This document shows positions 1 to 11,664 of a stretch of 64,000 bases of DNA, one piece after another; the stretch's first letter is position 1; the number at the start of each line of letters is the position of its first letter. The notes under the pieces were generated by a model. It ran no database searches, was not told the DNA's origin, and saw only the letters and a program-made list of their open reading frames with translations. Location: positions 186,001-250,000 of the forward strand of contig JAVTVY010051652.1 in the NCBI GenBank assembly GCA_036873755.1. Reading direction: 5' to 3'. This DNA is from Hanleya hanleyi (Eukaryota > Mollusca > Polyplacophora > Lepidopleurida > Hanleyidae). Position numbers and translations under genes: made by a program.

Positions 1-1914
1 AGAAGCTTGCTCAAATCCATCGTGGTGAGTAATATTGTACTAATTGTACATTATCAGTGTCAACCAAAAGGTCGGTTTATAAATCTATAATATTGTCCGC
101 CATGTACGACCACGGGATAGTTCAGGTGATAGTGCGCTATATAATGACCTCATAAAGTTCATTCCAATCGGCATACCATGTGTCATTGAAAGACCACAAC
201 GCGAATTCCTGACGTATGTTTAACGCAGTCACGCTTTATCTTGAGGCTGAACTCCTAACTTTCGTAATTTTGGGGGTGGGATTCCCCAAAATGCATGATT
301 GGGGGATTTCACATGGTATATTAATCGTAAAATTAGGGATTTATTTTCTTATTAGACGCTTCAGATTTAATTGGTATTAAAACATATCAAGCAAAGGTAA
401 TTTGGGGCATCATGGCGAATTGGCTGTGTTTCGATTTTTAAATTCAGTGTAAAGACGCTGAAAACCAAGCTGGTGATAAAACCTGTTCAATCTCCCAGAC
501 CTGATCTCTCTATGGAAAACCTCATACAAATCCAAGGGCCGAACGGGAGTATTTTTCGTAATTCTCATGTCTGGGGTAACGGTGGTTTGTCAAATAATGC
601 AAGGTCCGGTTTCCAACACACCTCATCTTTAGGTACCGGTTGGTAGGTGAAATTCTTGAGATTTTATTCATATACAGTTATGGACAGGCACATCATTATT
701 TACGACGACTAAACAGAGTTTGTGATAGTGTATCACTTCAATTTCAGGTCCTTCCACGGAAACTAGCTACCATCACCAACAGAAGCTATTCTCTTAAAAT
801 AAAGACATACACAAAGACATTTTAGTGACGTCACAGTAACCTCATCAAATCGGTAGTAGCTAGGCAATGGCAACAATGAGACATGTGGAACATTTACCGA
901 TTGCTCGCCAAGAACATTATCATTTGTAAAGACAATATCAAGGACTTGCATATTCCTTGACGACTCAAAACTTGGCATGCTTGTTTTGAGCTAGAGAATG
1001 AAACTAGCAGTGCTTTCCAGGTAATTTTCTGGTTGCAGAGATTGTAATATTTTAAGCGTGGCATTCGCATTTTATCCAATTATATTATATTAATATATGA
1101 AATGCACACAGAAAGTTCGAGGACGAAATAAAAATAAAAAAAATAAAAAAATGAGGCACTGTTATGTTGTTGAGGGTATGTTCTGCTTGGCAATGTCATC
1201 AATTGAATGAAAAATTAAAAACGTGATGAAAAATAATCCTTTGAAAGTGGGGCTCATTTTTGTAAAGACATGCATTCAAATAGAGATAACTGTACCTGTT
1301 TATCGAGACCAATACGTTCCTTGAGATATAAGCTTTTAAAAATATGTGTAAATGATCATTTATATAGTTCTTACAATAAAAAGACATTCTAGGTGCTTTG
1401 TGAAAGTCTGGCCGGAGGGGGTGAGAGGCTGCAAACGCTAAAAATCAATTGTGTTTATGATGTTCCTGATGAGGTAATGGTGACATCATTCAAATGTAAT
1501 CATTCAACAAGGCGGCTGATACCATATTTATAAACAGGCCACCTGGTGGACGCTATTAAGAATTGAGGACTTTGGCATAACGCTTAATCATTAAAACAAC
1601 TGACTGTCATATTACATCACATCCACACTGTCTGTCGGGATCGTGTTATAATGGAAGCTGGTTTGTTAACATGAACAAAGAGCAGATGTGAGAGAAAAGC
1701 ACGGAGAAAAATTTATTTGTTCTGTGACATTAGAAATACAATGCCTCTCAACACTCGACAATACCTAGCCCCGATACACAGGACGCCCAGTGTTTCATTA
1801 CTATTAGTAATATACTTACATAGTATTACATTACAAGGACATCCACTTACCACTCAATTTGAAAGAACCACCAATATCACAAAATGACCATATCTCATGG
1901 ATCTCCATAGACAT
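1..1914. other. AT-rich non-coding stretch, nothing recognised
   Basis: No reading frame above about 70 codons resembles a protein family I know, and short frames overlap on both strands as expected for AT-rich non-coding DNA. I see no tandem repeat, SINE or recognisable retroelement piece here. An A-rich tract of AAATAAAAA type lies near 1128-1150. A host exon shorter than about 100 bp could be missed. Confidence 0.5.
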
Positions 1915-2166
1915 GCTGACCCCATGGCATATACGGCTGACCCCATGGCATATACGGCTGACCCCATGGCATATACGGCTGACCCCATGGCATATACGGC
2001 TGACCCCATGGCATATACGGCTGACCCCATGGCATATACGGCTGACCCCATGGCATATACGGCTGACCCCATGGCATATACGGCTGACCCCATGGCATAT
2101 ACGACTGACCCCATGGCATATACGGCTGACCCCATGGCATATACGGCTGACCCCATGGCATATACG
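1915..2166. repeat. minisatellite, 12 units of 21 bp
   Basis: Twelve head-to-tail units of a 21 bp sequence built on GACCCCATGGCATATACG, with only a G/A change (ACGG to ACGA) in a few units. Because 21 is a multiple of three, several frames on both strands stay open through the array and give repetitive peptides; this is a property of the repeat, not evidence of a gene. The near identity of the units points to recent amplification or homogenisation. The array stops a few bases before a PLE-A 3' tail. Confidence 0.95.
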
Positions 2167-2174
2167 ACTAGATA

Positions 2175-2262
2175 GAAAGGTCCTGTATATTTGTGTTGTG
2201 GACGCGGAAATCTTTGATAGACGACGGATGAATATTGAATGACAGACTAGACGCTTGTATTA
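2175..2262 (+). mobile_element. PLE-A 3' tail fragment
   Basis: The end of the Penelope-like family PLE-A: it carries the conserved GGACGCGGA, GACGACGG.TGAAT and terminal ACTAGACGCTTGTA blocks seen after the RT gene at 26.27-26.34 kb. Only about 85 bases remain, so this is an extreme 5' truncation, and the minisatellite lies directly on its 5' side. Confidence 0.75.
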
Positions 2263-5200
2263 CATTCATCGGCCAGTAGATAAATAATAATAAACGCAAA
2301 AACAGGTTTGTTATTTGAACACCTTGTGATTAAGATATATAAATGAGTCTCATGAACATGTACGAGATCATTTCGTGAAAATTGATGACGTACCATGTTG
2401 CAACGTTTGACTGCTATTGATGGAAATAATCGAGCTCAGCTCTGGCGAGAAATAACTACACGCAGAAATAACTACACGCATAAAGAAAAATCTGTATTAT
2501 GTAAGACAATTTTAGTGTTCATGAGGGACTAAGGGTGAACAACTGTGATTGCGTACGACTGTGATTTCTTTTGATATCGATTTGGACAATCATTAAGACT
2601 TGGCTTCATCCAGAGAATGACAGAGGAGATTGCATTGAGACATGACGGATCTTGAAATTAATTCAATCGTCGCTGGCTCGATCCAGCAAAATAAATGTCT
2701 GCATGGAATAATTCAATAAACTTCACTAAATCAAGTTATATCTGTCCGTTACAGCTTATGTTGACTACGACGTAATTTAGGCCCCTATATCTCTCTGTTC
2801 CGAATACGAAAACTGTAGCAATCTGTGTCTAGACAAGGTGGGGATGTCTAATAATTACCCATGCGTCTTATACATGTAGCTGGGTGATTGGTTAGACAGT
2901 AGTGGTATAAACATTACCCAGCCAATGTGTGTTGGTCCACTGCAGAGATAAGTACAGTTTAAAATCAACAATTCAAAGATTTGTTATATTTGTGTTTTAT
3001 TACCGCGGCAAAGTGAGAGTTACATGTATAGGATTAATAATATAGTGTTATTGCTATATGTAACCTAATAAAAATATCACCTATTCGTCAAACAGACGCA
3101 CATTGGTCGACTTACAAAAAAAGAAAGAAAAACAAAAACAGAATCTATAAATACATCAAATGCGGTGAAACTTTCATCTTTGTTTATGACACTGACTCCT
3201 TCTTTAAAGCCTCATTTGAAATGTACTGCTTCACTTTCAGAATTCTATAGTCCTCAGCCATCTAGTTCTGTACATTGTTCGATGGCGATTTTCGGCCAAG
3301 ATCGCTTATGACAAGACAGGGATTTCGAAATCTCGTTTTCTCCAAGTTGCCTCATTAGGCTATCTGACGTAAATTGCCTCAATAACTGTTTCAGTCAAGA
3401 TATTCCGAAAGGTTTGTCTAACAAAATGAAAAAATGAAGCGAAAGTCGGTAAAATTGTCCACAAAATCTCAAATAAAAAAGTGGATTTTTATTTATCGAA
3501 CTTGATTGATAGTCCTCTGCTGTTGATTATCAAATTGGAAGTTTTTCTGCATCCCTCCTCAATCTTAGAATTTATGATCATGATTTTTCCTGTTCATTTT
3601 GTCTGTAAGCCTCTAATTTCGAAACGAATTTCCGTTAGTTTTGAGCTGTTTTGACATTTTTTTGAATATTATACTACGAAGATACCTGAATGGTATGTCG
3701 TGTCATTGAGCAGACTCTGGTTTCATACATACCAACAACAATTGAAAATCTACTGTTTTTTAGCATTATACTGTCATTGCTTCACCCTTCCTCAACTATA
3801 TTTCGGACTATATTTTCCAAGACGTCAAACTGCGGATCATCACAACTAATTATTCATTCATTTTAAGCCTATTTTCACGATTTTATGTGCAAAATATCAT
3901 GAATGAATTACCAGACGGCCCAGATAGGATCACTTTCTAGTTCACTGTCAGCAAGTTTGCCTCGACGTACATGTGTATCTTTTCGCGTGATATCATATGG
4001 TTTGATCCTCGTCTTGAGGATATTTGTGTATTCCTTCACAGAGATGAATCAGTGTTAGAATTGACGGTGCTGCTACGCGTAAAATATAGTCAAATTATCA
4101 TGTGACGAAACTGATTTTTTTCTATATAAATGTGAAAGGTGCTGCCGTTAAAGTTGTGCAGGAAGCCCCAAACGTTTCAAGGATATTTGTCCACTCATCT
4201 ATCGATGATTCCCCTGACAGAATGTATCCTGACAGATTATCTCATTTATTCATCTATCTCGACTAGACTATTAGACTATTCTATCACAGTTTGCATAACA
4301 TTCTGCTTGAAGCATCGTCTGAAAATAATTTTACATATATTTGACAAGTCATGTTCCTCTTCACCGACAAAATTTGAGCAAACATGGAACTATTGAAAAT
4401 TGAACATTGAAAACTATCGAAAGATGCTAGATCTTCCTAAATGTCACTGTCTTGAAGATTCATTCTAGTGATTCATCTTGAAGATTCATCAGAATTGACC
4501 ATTCACCTGACCTACTACGTCTGGGGGTAGTGGTACGGAAATGTTCACCATTTTGCCAAAATGGTAGATAATAACATATTGTTTGATTTATGAGAAACTA
4601 GACAAGTGTATGAAAACATTCATTAAAACTGCAGAAAATTGTTCTAAATTTCACCAATTTCTTCCCGCCTTTTCAGATCTGGATGAAGAACTGAACAATT
4701 ATATTGTTGTGTCATCAGATAGATACAGTGCAAAATATTGAGTGTGGTATTCAATAATTTATGGCAACAGTTTTATGCATCTGCAGCTAAAAATTGAAAA
4801 CGCCATATACTTGCTCCCCGTGGTGTGTTATGTTGCATGGTTCGAGTCTTTTGGACACTTTCTGAAAGGGGTAATGTTCGGTAATTATCAGCATATGGAT
4901 ACGAGAAGACAATAATATCGCGCAAAACATAGGATTGAGGACAGGTGCAGAATACATTGGATATAAAACCTTCTGGAAATCAGCCCCGAGACTATAAAAT
5001 CAGTTCAACGAACTCGCTAATACTTCGATTGTTATTTTTGGAAAACAAAAAATCGAAATTCGTGAACGCCAAAACTATATCCTGCACAGAATACGGTATC
5101 TTGGGCGAGTCGAACGAGAATAGATTTCCCATAAATAGTTAATTCTTCTCCAAACACTGTTTTTCTTCGCACGTAAGAATCTATATTAGTATACGGTTAT

Positions 5201-6596
5201 ACTCTAGCATGATAACTGCATCACTATTTCACTGGAGTAATATGTGATCTTTGGAGACCCCGGAAGCTATTTCCATTTATATCGAAGACACGATACTGTG
5301 GTTGGTTAAAACAAGTATATTGGGTGAATTAGAATGACATGCCGTGCCGTTCTGTCTGGGTCACAATAGCACTGTCTTCACTCTGTATATGTATGTAAAA
5401 CTGCTGTTGTTGGAAGCCATTTGTCGCAATATTCCCGTCGGAATAATTATTAGATTAGTCAAAGCCCTGGAACTTCATTACATTTTAAAACATCGTGAAT
5501 TACTCGCATATCCAAATTGTATTCTATTTCCATACAAAGTTAGTCCCTCTCCTTCATGGCATACAACTTTGCCATACATATGAGCTGCGAAAACTTCTCG
5601 GATTTATAGAAGTTTTCTGTAGGTTCAATATGAACTGAGCAGCACTAATTCTTCGCGGCCTAATCTAAGTATGTTACAAACTATAGTAAACGAACCCATT
5701 ATTAGTTGTTGAAAATATTTTCATCTCAAGACTGGAAATCTCAAGTACATGTTTCTATACAATGACACTCTATAAACAATTACAGTTGCGAGAAGAAGAG
5801 TTAGTATTGTTGATGGCTGCCTTTTATATCAACACAGTCAAGCCATTTAGTACATGTACTTTAAGACAAACTGGTCATTGGCAATAAAGACCCCTGTCTC
5901 AAATTAAGAACAAATTAATACTTTAGTGATAGGAAACCTGCCTCTTCAAAACGTCTTGAAAATGAGATTCGATTCAAGCGAATGTCGCAATATAAAACCG
6001 AAACATTAACAGAGCAATATTGACGGTTTCAAGTCGGAGTACTCCATATGGGGACTGATAATGAATGTGCGATATGTGCGGTGAGTTCGTGCTCAGTAGA
6101 TCTGAGACAGGAATTGTCTGTCCTGTCAATCAATTCTATGTGTGCAGCTTCAAATTAATCGGGGTTTGCTGGATGGCTCGTGGGCGAGACAGTGACTGAT
6201 GCAGTTAGGGCTTGAGGCAGTTGTCCGTTTTAGCTGAGTTTGGTTGAATGCCAGGAATGTCAGTATTCCGACTGTAGGTAATTAGGCTCTCTATCAATAT
6301 ACTCCTTTAGGGAAAACATCATGCACAGGGCGGAGTGATACTCTAGCAAAGAAAATGTCCTCTCCTTAACGGACCATCTAAAGAGTCACCAACAGTCCGT
6401 TATGAGTCGATAGCCGTGCCGATATATACTTTCTCCTGAGACCATCTGAGATATATACAGACAGTTATCAACCCGGAATATAAGGGTGGCTGACAAATTC
6501 TTGTTAATCACCATCATCCCATCCTAGTCCAATTCATAAAATTCATTTGTAGTGGCGCTCTAATTTTTTCAAAAGATTTCCGAAATCTGTGGCAAA
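2263..6596. other. 4.3 kb without a recognisable gene
   Basis: AT-rich sequence with only short scattered frames. I recognise no transposon termini, SINE or conserved protein. Frames at 4139-4396, 4945-5142 and 5344-5583 have no recognisable motif and no support as exons. Small duplications occur, such as CTTGAAGATTCAT near 4453 and 4479. Confidence 0.45.
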
Positions 6597-7040
6597 ATGG
6601 CGCTCGTCATTTTCCGAAAATGGCTGTCCAAACTGGTAAGAATTATTACGGGCCTCACACGCAGTTCCTCGTCTCGGACTTTACATTCGGAGTCTGGCTT
6701 CGAACAGTTACTTGTCAGAAGACGAATGCATCGACTCCTGATGCTATTTAAAATAGTTCATGATCATGTCCCTCCAACCCTAAATCGACGACTTCCACCC
6801 TCTACAGCGGACAGAAATCCATACAATATTCGCAACACAGGTCAATTCACACCATACAGATGCCGTACTGAGCTTCTTCGAAATTCTGTCTTTCCAGCTA
6901 CCGTTCAAGATTGGAATAGTTTACCTTCTTTTATACGCAATCAAGCTATTATAATATCGAATTATATCACAATAACCGGCAAGCCGCTCATCAAGTATAT
7001 ATACCTACCGTATTACAATGTTTTCTGTAAAGAATAATTG
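6597..7040 (+). pseudogene. C-terminal piece of a CR1-like non-LTR retrotransposon polymerase
   Basis: An open frame of about 146 codons matches the region behind the RT domain of CR1/Jockey-type LINEs as found in molluscs. Seen here: a RIITGLTRS block at residues 15-23, then SVRRR-like text (here LVRRRMHRLLMLFKIVH), a VPPTLNRRLPP block and a final FPATVQDWNSLP block around residues 99-110. In the family these are the conserved 'AARIVTG', 'HGLVP' and 'WN.L' stretches preceding the stop. The ATG at the frame start is probably not a real start; the RT core is missing upstream, so this is a 5'-truncated, decayed copy. The last 30 residues diverge, so the natural stop may be lost. The CR1 clade is a best guess; another Jockey-group LINE is possible. 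Confidence 0.7.
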
Positions 7041-7824
7041 TTATATATGTATTTGCAACCGCAACGTTTTCTGTCAAAGCAATTTATTTTAGGAGACACA
7101 CTAATGAGCTGCGCTCACTGTGCTTCAATTACTTTGTGTAATAAACGTTGTATGAACCAAACTGGTGGAGATGAGTTTAAAAAAATGTTTCACGATGCAT
7201 TTGCAGAATATCATTGAATATACAAATGACGGGTATCACTGATTAAACAGACGAGAAGCTATTGAAATTATAATTGGACAAATCCTCCTAATACCAAATA
7301 GTGTATTTATTTCAACCAGTCCAAGCATCTCTTCATCGGTTCATGTAAAATCATGTGGCCCTGTCAGTATGTCGGCACCTCTTCCCACTTCCCTTATATG
7401 TGTTGTAATTTATATAAATAAATAACACCACAGCACCGATCTCCTGATAAATGGAGGTATTCTTGGAATTATTTCCGCTTAGAAGTAACCCCTTAATCTA
7501 CTTAATATGTCTGAAGTACCCTAAGCTCCAGGATAGATTCGCGATATATCTTTCAGATCGCATGACGTAACAGGGTCTGATGCCAAATAGTTTTTAGCTG
7601 AACAAAGCTCTTGACGATCACTTGATGATGCACGTAAAATATCGAGATCTGGAGAGAGATTCGCAAACCATCGGTCACAATTTCATTCAAACAAATGAAT
7701 ACATCTTGTATAAGATACTCTTCGAGGAAAAGGCGGCGTGAGTCAGGAACCGTAGTTGTAAGTTCCATACTCTAATTATGGATTGTAAGTTCCATATTAT
7801 GGAAATGGAGAACGAGTGCATATT
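7041..7824. other. non-coding, includes one family Z copy
   Basis: Apart from the short dispersed repeat at about 7335-7425 I see no feature. A short direct repeat of TTGTAAGTTCCATA type occurs at 7755-7800. Confidence 0.4.
7335..7425 (+). repeat. family Z short dispersed repeat, copy 1
   Basis: Contains the blocks CCTGTCAGTATGTCGGCACC, TCTTCCCACTTCCCTTATAT and TTGTAATTT. The same roughly 70-base unit occurs at 13895-13977 next to the 5' end of PLE-A copy 1 and, inverted, at 60105-60180 inside family Y. All three stop at the TTGTAA side. No terminal repeats or coding capacity; the mobilising machinery is unknown. Confidence 0.7.
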
Positions 7825-8480
7825 TGGAGGTCACAGGGGAGTTAAGAAAACATTAAATAAGATACAGACAGGAGTTTTACAGGCCTGGTATGCACGAATC
7901 CATACATGTAAGCAGGTTAGATCAGTTCTGTGATGCGTGTCAGCGCACGGCTCCGAGAGGTAAATTCCACAAATCTTCCATGCAAAAAATGTATATAATA
8001 ACTGTAACCTTCCACAGATTTGTGGTAGACACCACAAGACGGCTAACAGGACGTATGTTGTATTGGGACGTAGCTACGCGCTATCTAAAAACTGCGGCGC
8101 TTTTAAATATTGACACAATTACCGTAACTGAAGCTATTATGAATACGGTAAACAGTGTCACTCTTCCTAAATAATTCAACGGCGAAGTCCGGTCGACATA
8201 TGTATAGGATTTAGACAGGCCAAATCGTATCTTGCAAATTTGCAGAGGCAGAGTTGACTAAAGCGCAGGAAGTGCAGAAACAATATTTTGATAAGAAAAT
8301 CATACCCCGTAGTCCAGAAGAAGATGGAAGATTTGCGTTATTGCTGCCCACAAACAGCAACAAATTGTCCATGAAATGGAAGGGTCCATTTTTTGTTTAA
8401 AACGCCTAGGCTTTAATGACTACATTCTGGATATAGATGGAAAGGAGAAAATTTTACATATGAATATAGTCAAACAATGC
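7825..8480 (+). pseudogene. Ty3/gypsy-type integrase, decayed (Gmr1-like order)
   Basis: Retroviral-type integrase inserts element cDNA into the host chromosome. Three parts are visible in different frames. First, an HHCC zinc-binding domain: GGHRGVKKT at about 7826-7850, then CDACQRT at 7929-7949. Second, a core fragment with RRLTGRMLYWDVATRYLK and NIDTITVTEA around 8036-8140, which corresponds to the 'GPLTGR..V..D..TRY' stretch of the family. Third, a GPY/F-type end: KWKGPFF at about 8374-8394 followed by DIDGKEKILHMN near 8434-8470. Frameshifts and stops separate the parts, so it is dead. The RT of the element lies downstream, not upstream (see 10110-10708), the reverse of ordinary gypsy order. 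Confidence 0.8.
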
Positions 8481-8599
8481 TACACTAGGCCTACAGGTAC
8501 CAACCCAAGTAACTGCCAATGTAGCTGTTGTGACGTTTGATTGTGAGGAAGATTTCGGTAAAGAGGTAGGTAATCTTCATGTTAATAATCATTAAACTC

Positions 8600-8725
8600 A
8601 TCTCAAAAATAGATCATGGAGAGAGTATTGCAAAAATTTCAGGATATATTTCATCTTTGCCAGGATGATATAAAGTTGACTGACGAGGAGACAATCAGAT
8701 CAATGTCAATGTCTGTATGTAGAGA
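8600..8725 (+). pseudogene. pol linker between integrase and reverse transcriptase
   Basis: The frame beginning near 8610 reads LQKFQDIFHLCQDDIKLTDE, which resembles the stretch that in gypsy-type pol proteins precedes the RT fingers ('L..Y.D.FS......H.I.LTD..PIR'). Its place directly after the integrase end supports an IN-RT order. It is followed by about 400 unassigned bases and then by an inserted PLE-A piece. Confidence 0.55.
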
Positions 8726-9135
8726 GATTCTGCTGGTGGACTGCTAATTCCCGGGGCACGCCTTCTGTACATGCCATTTGACAAATATGTGTAGGTTTAT
8801 TGTCTTGGTGAACATTTGCTTCACGACATCAGGCATTGCGTGAAGGCTTGGAGTATTTATAACAGATTAGATATCGAAGTTCTTCATTATCAAATTAAGT
8901 TATAGTAATATCCGTGCCGTGTATTAAAGATACTCTGGCTCTTTAAATCCAAACCTTTATGGACGGAGGAACAACATCTCTCCGTAGATCAAGTTTAGTA
9001 ACGCAAATTACTACGGTTCTTACTCCGGCGTAGACTTTCAACCATAGCCTTTGTCTTTGAGACACGTCGTCGAATGTTTATTCCCACTCAAGTCATATTC
9101 ATTTCCACGGCACTCTTCCGTGGAGTTGGTCAGAT
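8726..9135. other. unassigned stretch inside the broken gypsy element
   Basis: No recognised sequence. It may be remaining pol sequence too decayed to read, or another old insertion. Confidence 0.35.
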
Positions 9136-9750
9136 TACAAGCGTCTGGTCCGTTATTCATAATTCAGCTGTCGTCCATTAAAGAATATCCGCGTCCATAA
9201 TCCACAGTTCTATTCTATATTCCATATAACAGTATTAGCACCAAATTCAAAAAGACAATCATAGTATACATACACATAGGCTAGCTTCCTGCAAGAGCGA
9301 AGCGCTCAACAGTTTTCGATGATGCGGGCAAGACATCATGATGCTCCAAAAATATCAAATCCGTATCGCTGGTCAGTACTCCTTATCCATAATATTCGTT
9401 GTAATGTCGTCAACTAAAGAATGATGTATCTCAGTCGCGCTTTGGTTGTGTCTGTTCATATGAGCACCATGATGATTTTTAAGTACATGGGTTCGTACGG
9501 CCCCTAGCCTCGGGATAAGCGGAATTAGACACAAGTTACTAAACGTAACGCCATAGATCTTGCATGCTACATTTGTATTTTGCTATCAGCATGCGATATG
9601 TATCGCCAAATTTGTGAAACTTCGACTGGAGGCGCTTGGTGGTATAGCCCTGTTTTATAAGTTTCTGCAACAATGTTTTGTGACGTTGATTACAATCGTC
9701 ACATTTAACACAGGATCTAGCGAATGCTACTAGGCGAGAGAAAAGCACCC
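9136..9750 (-). mobile_element. PLE-A 5'-truncated copy (copy 4)
   Basis: On the minus strand it holds the last 69 codons of the PLE-A RT (9539-9748) with FARSCVKC, KLIKQGY and FGDTYRMLIAKY blocks and the family stop after DLWRYV, then the shared RNA block (about 9430-9535) and the 3' tail to about 9136. The copy breaks off at 9750 inside the thumb region, as expected for target-primed insertion that stopped early. It sits inside the gypsy-type element between its integrase and RT, so it is younger than that element. Confidence 0.85.
9430..9535 (-). ncRNA. conserved RNA block, PLE-A copy 4
   Basis: Minus-strand copy of the structured block described at 25941. The outer helix keeps GUGUCU against AGAUAC, and the inner helix CCAUG against CAUGG is perfect; one outer pair of the long hairpin is lost (GUACGA against UCAUAU). 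Whether it is an independent RNA or part of the element transcript is unknown. Confidence 0.55.
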
Positions 9751-9839
9751 AAATCAGTCAGCACGGCAGACCAGATCATGTACCGCGACGTCAAATTTAC
9801 GATAGTTGTCTTTTCAAAGATTGAATGTACGATATCCAT

Positions 9840-10112
9840 TATCATCAAATGAGTTAGGTACTTGAGTTGATCTGTCATCACAGCCCCGGGTCTATCGTGT
9901 CTAATTCCGCTTAAGCCTGTGTTAGGGGCCGTGTGATTACTTTATTGTCTCCACATGAACATCTGTAATAAATGCGTGGCTGAGGTACCCAAGTCTACGT
10001 CCTAAATCCTCCATATTCTAGTTTGCATGTGAGCTGCCGAGAGAGGCTATCCTGTGCAGTCATATGGTTGCTTTTTAGTCGCCAGACGTCATCAATTTTT
10101 CCCACCCCTCAC
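9840..10112 (+). mobile_element. family X copy, 5'-truncated
   Basis: Starts with the GAGTTGATCTGTCATCACAG block, contains the RNA block (9893-9982: GTGTCTAATTCCGCTTAAG, TTAGGGGCCGTGTGA, CAATAAAT-like loop) and runs to the family's 3' region with GTTGCTTTTTAGTCGCCAG, ACGTCATC and TTTTTCCCACCCCT. Upstream family sequence seen in the 59.6 kb copy is missing. It is inserted just before the gypsy-type RT. Confidence 0.75.
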
Positions 10113-10708
10113 ATGTCTCACCAATTTATAGTCCTTGCCGATAAGAAATGTGGCGGTAATAGGCTTTGCGCGGACATGCGAAAAATCGATAGGGTTACTG
10201 TGGTCAATTGCAAACGTTTGCCAGATATAGAAAGCATTTTTACAAAACTACCAGGAGATCAATTCTTCTGTCAAATTAGAGGGCTATAAATGCAGGTACC
10301 GATGGCAGAGCATACGAAAGGCACAACTGCCTTTAATACGCCGGTAGGTCACTGCCAATTATGCCGTATGCCGTTTGGATTTGGTAACTTCGCTGACACA
10401 TATGCAAGAATGATGTGAATTATTCTCAAAGGCTTAGAGGAAATTGACAAGTTTGTCGATGATATTTAGCCAAAAAAATGGTTACAGAGATACTGATTTT
10501 CTATGTATAAAATATGTAATGTAAAAGAAGCACCAAACCCTACTACTAAGAAACAGCTAAGATCGTTTATGGGTCTGGTCAGTTATTACCGACGATTTAT
10601 TGAAAATTATGCTGAGAAAGCAGCACATTTGTTAGGCCTATCAGCGAAAGATGTACCAAACCAATTACCCTGGACAGATAAATGTACACTGAAAAGAATT
10701 TTGATTTG
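10110..10708 (+). pseudogene. Ty3/gypsy-type reverse transcriptase, decayed
   Basis: RT copies element RNA into DNA. Visible in order: VLADKKCGGNRLCADMRKID at about 10128-10190 (family: 'V.KKDG..R.C.DYRKLN'), RLPDIESIFTKLPG at 10216-10257, then after a frameshift MPFGFGNFADTYARMM at 10368-10415 (family: 'MPFGL.NAP.TFQR.M') and the catalytic FVDD at about 10450-10461, directly followed by a stop. Further on, PTTKKQLRSFMGLVSYYRRF at 10532-10591 is the conserved connection to RNase H. Several stops and frameshifts make it dead. Integrase traces 2 kb upstream on the same strand suggest one element with IN before RT. Confidence 0.85.
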
Positions 10709-11037
10709 AGATTGTGGAAGAGAGTGGATTGAGTGGATCTGATGCAACAGTTACATATTTAAACGTCAATGACTCGATTGCTGATTTGCCAAAATGATCA
10801 TAACTTTATCTACACTGCACTTATCTTGACTGTTTCTCCCTAGAAATTCTTTCTGAACGACGGCAAGATGCTGAATGTCTGATATACTGTATTGGGATAT
10901 CACATAACGTAGCGATAACACTATAACCGTGTTGGCAAATAAAACTTTACAAAAATCTCTATATTTACTTACCGCAAATTTGTTGGCGTTGATTCCTATA
11001 TAATTACGACCACATCCTTTCATATATATGTGACATG
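10709..11037. other. unassigned, left flank of repeat W1
   Basis: No gene recognised. A minus-strand frame of 153 codons (10766-11227) is the longest frame here unlike a retroelement, but the paralogous repeat at 14.1 kb does not keep it open, so I do not call it. Confidence 0.4.
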
Positions 11038-11664
11038 TAGCTTCTTGGGTAGCATCGTAGCTGATGTTATTGTTGGTGATGTTGTCGTAGGTGATGCTAC
11101 ATTCGTAAGAAAATGAAAAGGTATCGTGGTTATCAAAACAATATTTATTTGGCTGTAAAAATGTAAAACATGTATACCCCGACGATAATAATAAAATGTG
11201 TTCAACAAAAGTGCTTGTACAACCCATCGTTTGTCGTACAATCGAATAATCATTACATTACCGCTTATTGCTGATTCGGTCAATTATTCGGCTGAGTGAA
11301 CGTCAGTTACCATTTCTGCAAAGGCAGTGGAAAGCAAGATTCCAGGTGACACATTTGGATTTCCGCGAGCTCCCTCCTATAAGCAAAATCGTATCAGTAA
11401 TTAACAAGAGATTATTTCCTAGAGAAGTATCGCTCACGTGCAATTATATTGACTCTCGAAGCTCTTATCACATATGGCTAGGACTGATAACCGTGCATTT
11501 CCATTTTCATTCAGTTATCGTGGTATGCTAGAATGCCAGTGGTATTCCCTCTGGGCATTAAACAGTCGTTAATGTTACTAAATTATTGGTCAAAACGCTT
11601 TGCGAGAAATACCAATTTCAATCAATAATGCATGTACCATATTATCTGAATTTTCGGCGTTCCA
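11038..11664 (+). repeat. repeat W, copy 1 (direct repeat left of PLE-A copy 1)
   Basis: Begins at GTAGCTTCTT and ends at TTTTCGGCGTTCCA. Its last 190 or so bases are close to identical with W2 at 14059-14716 by eye (shared GATAACCGTGCATTTCCATT, CAGTCGTTAATGTTACTAAA and AAACGCTTTGCGAGAAATAC). Weaker relatives are at 46560-46960 and 51340-51740. Non-coding as far as I can see. It may be a long terminal or pseudo-LTR-type repeat. Confidence 0.8.

Noticed and set aside
1854..2242. Long repetitive frames on both strands across the 21 bp array
   Set aside because: The unit length is a multiple of three, so several frames stay open by arithmetic. No amino-acid constraint is visible and no flanking coding sequence joins them.
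10766..11227. 153-codon minus-strand frame
   Set aside because: It overlaps repeat W1; the paralogous W2 does not keep it open and no domain is recognisable.
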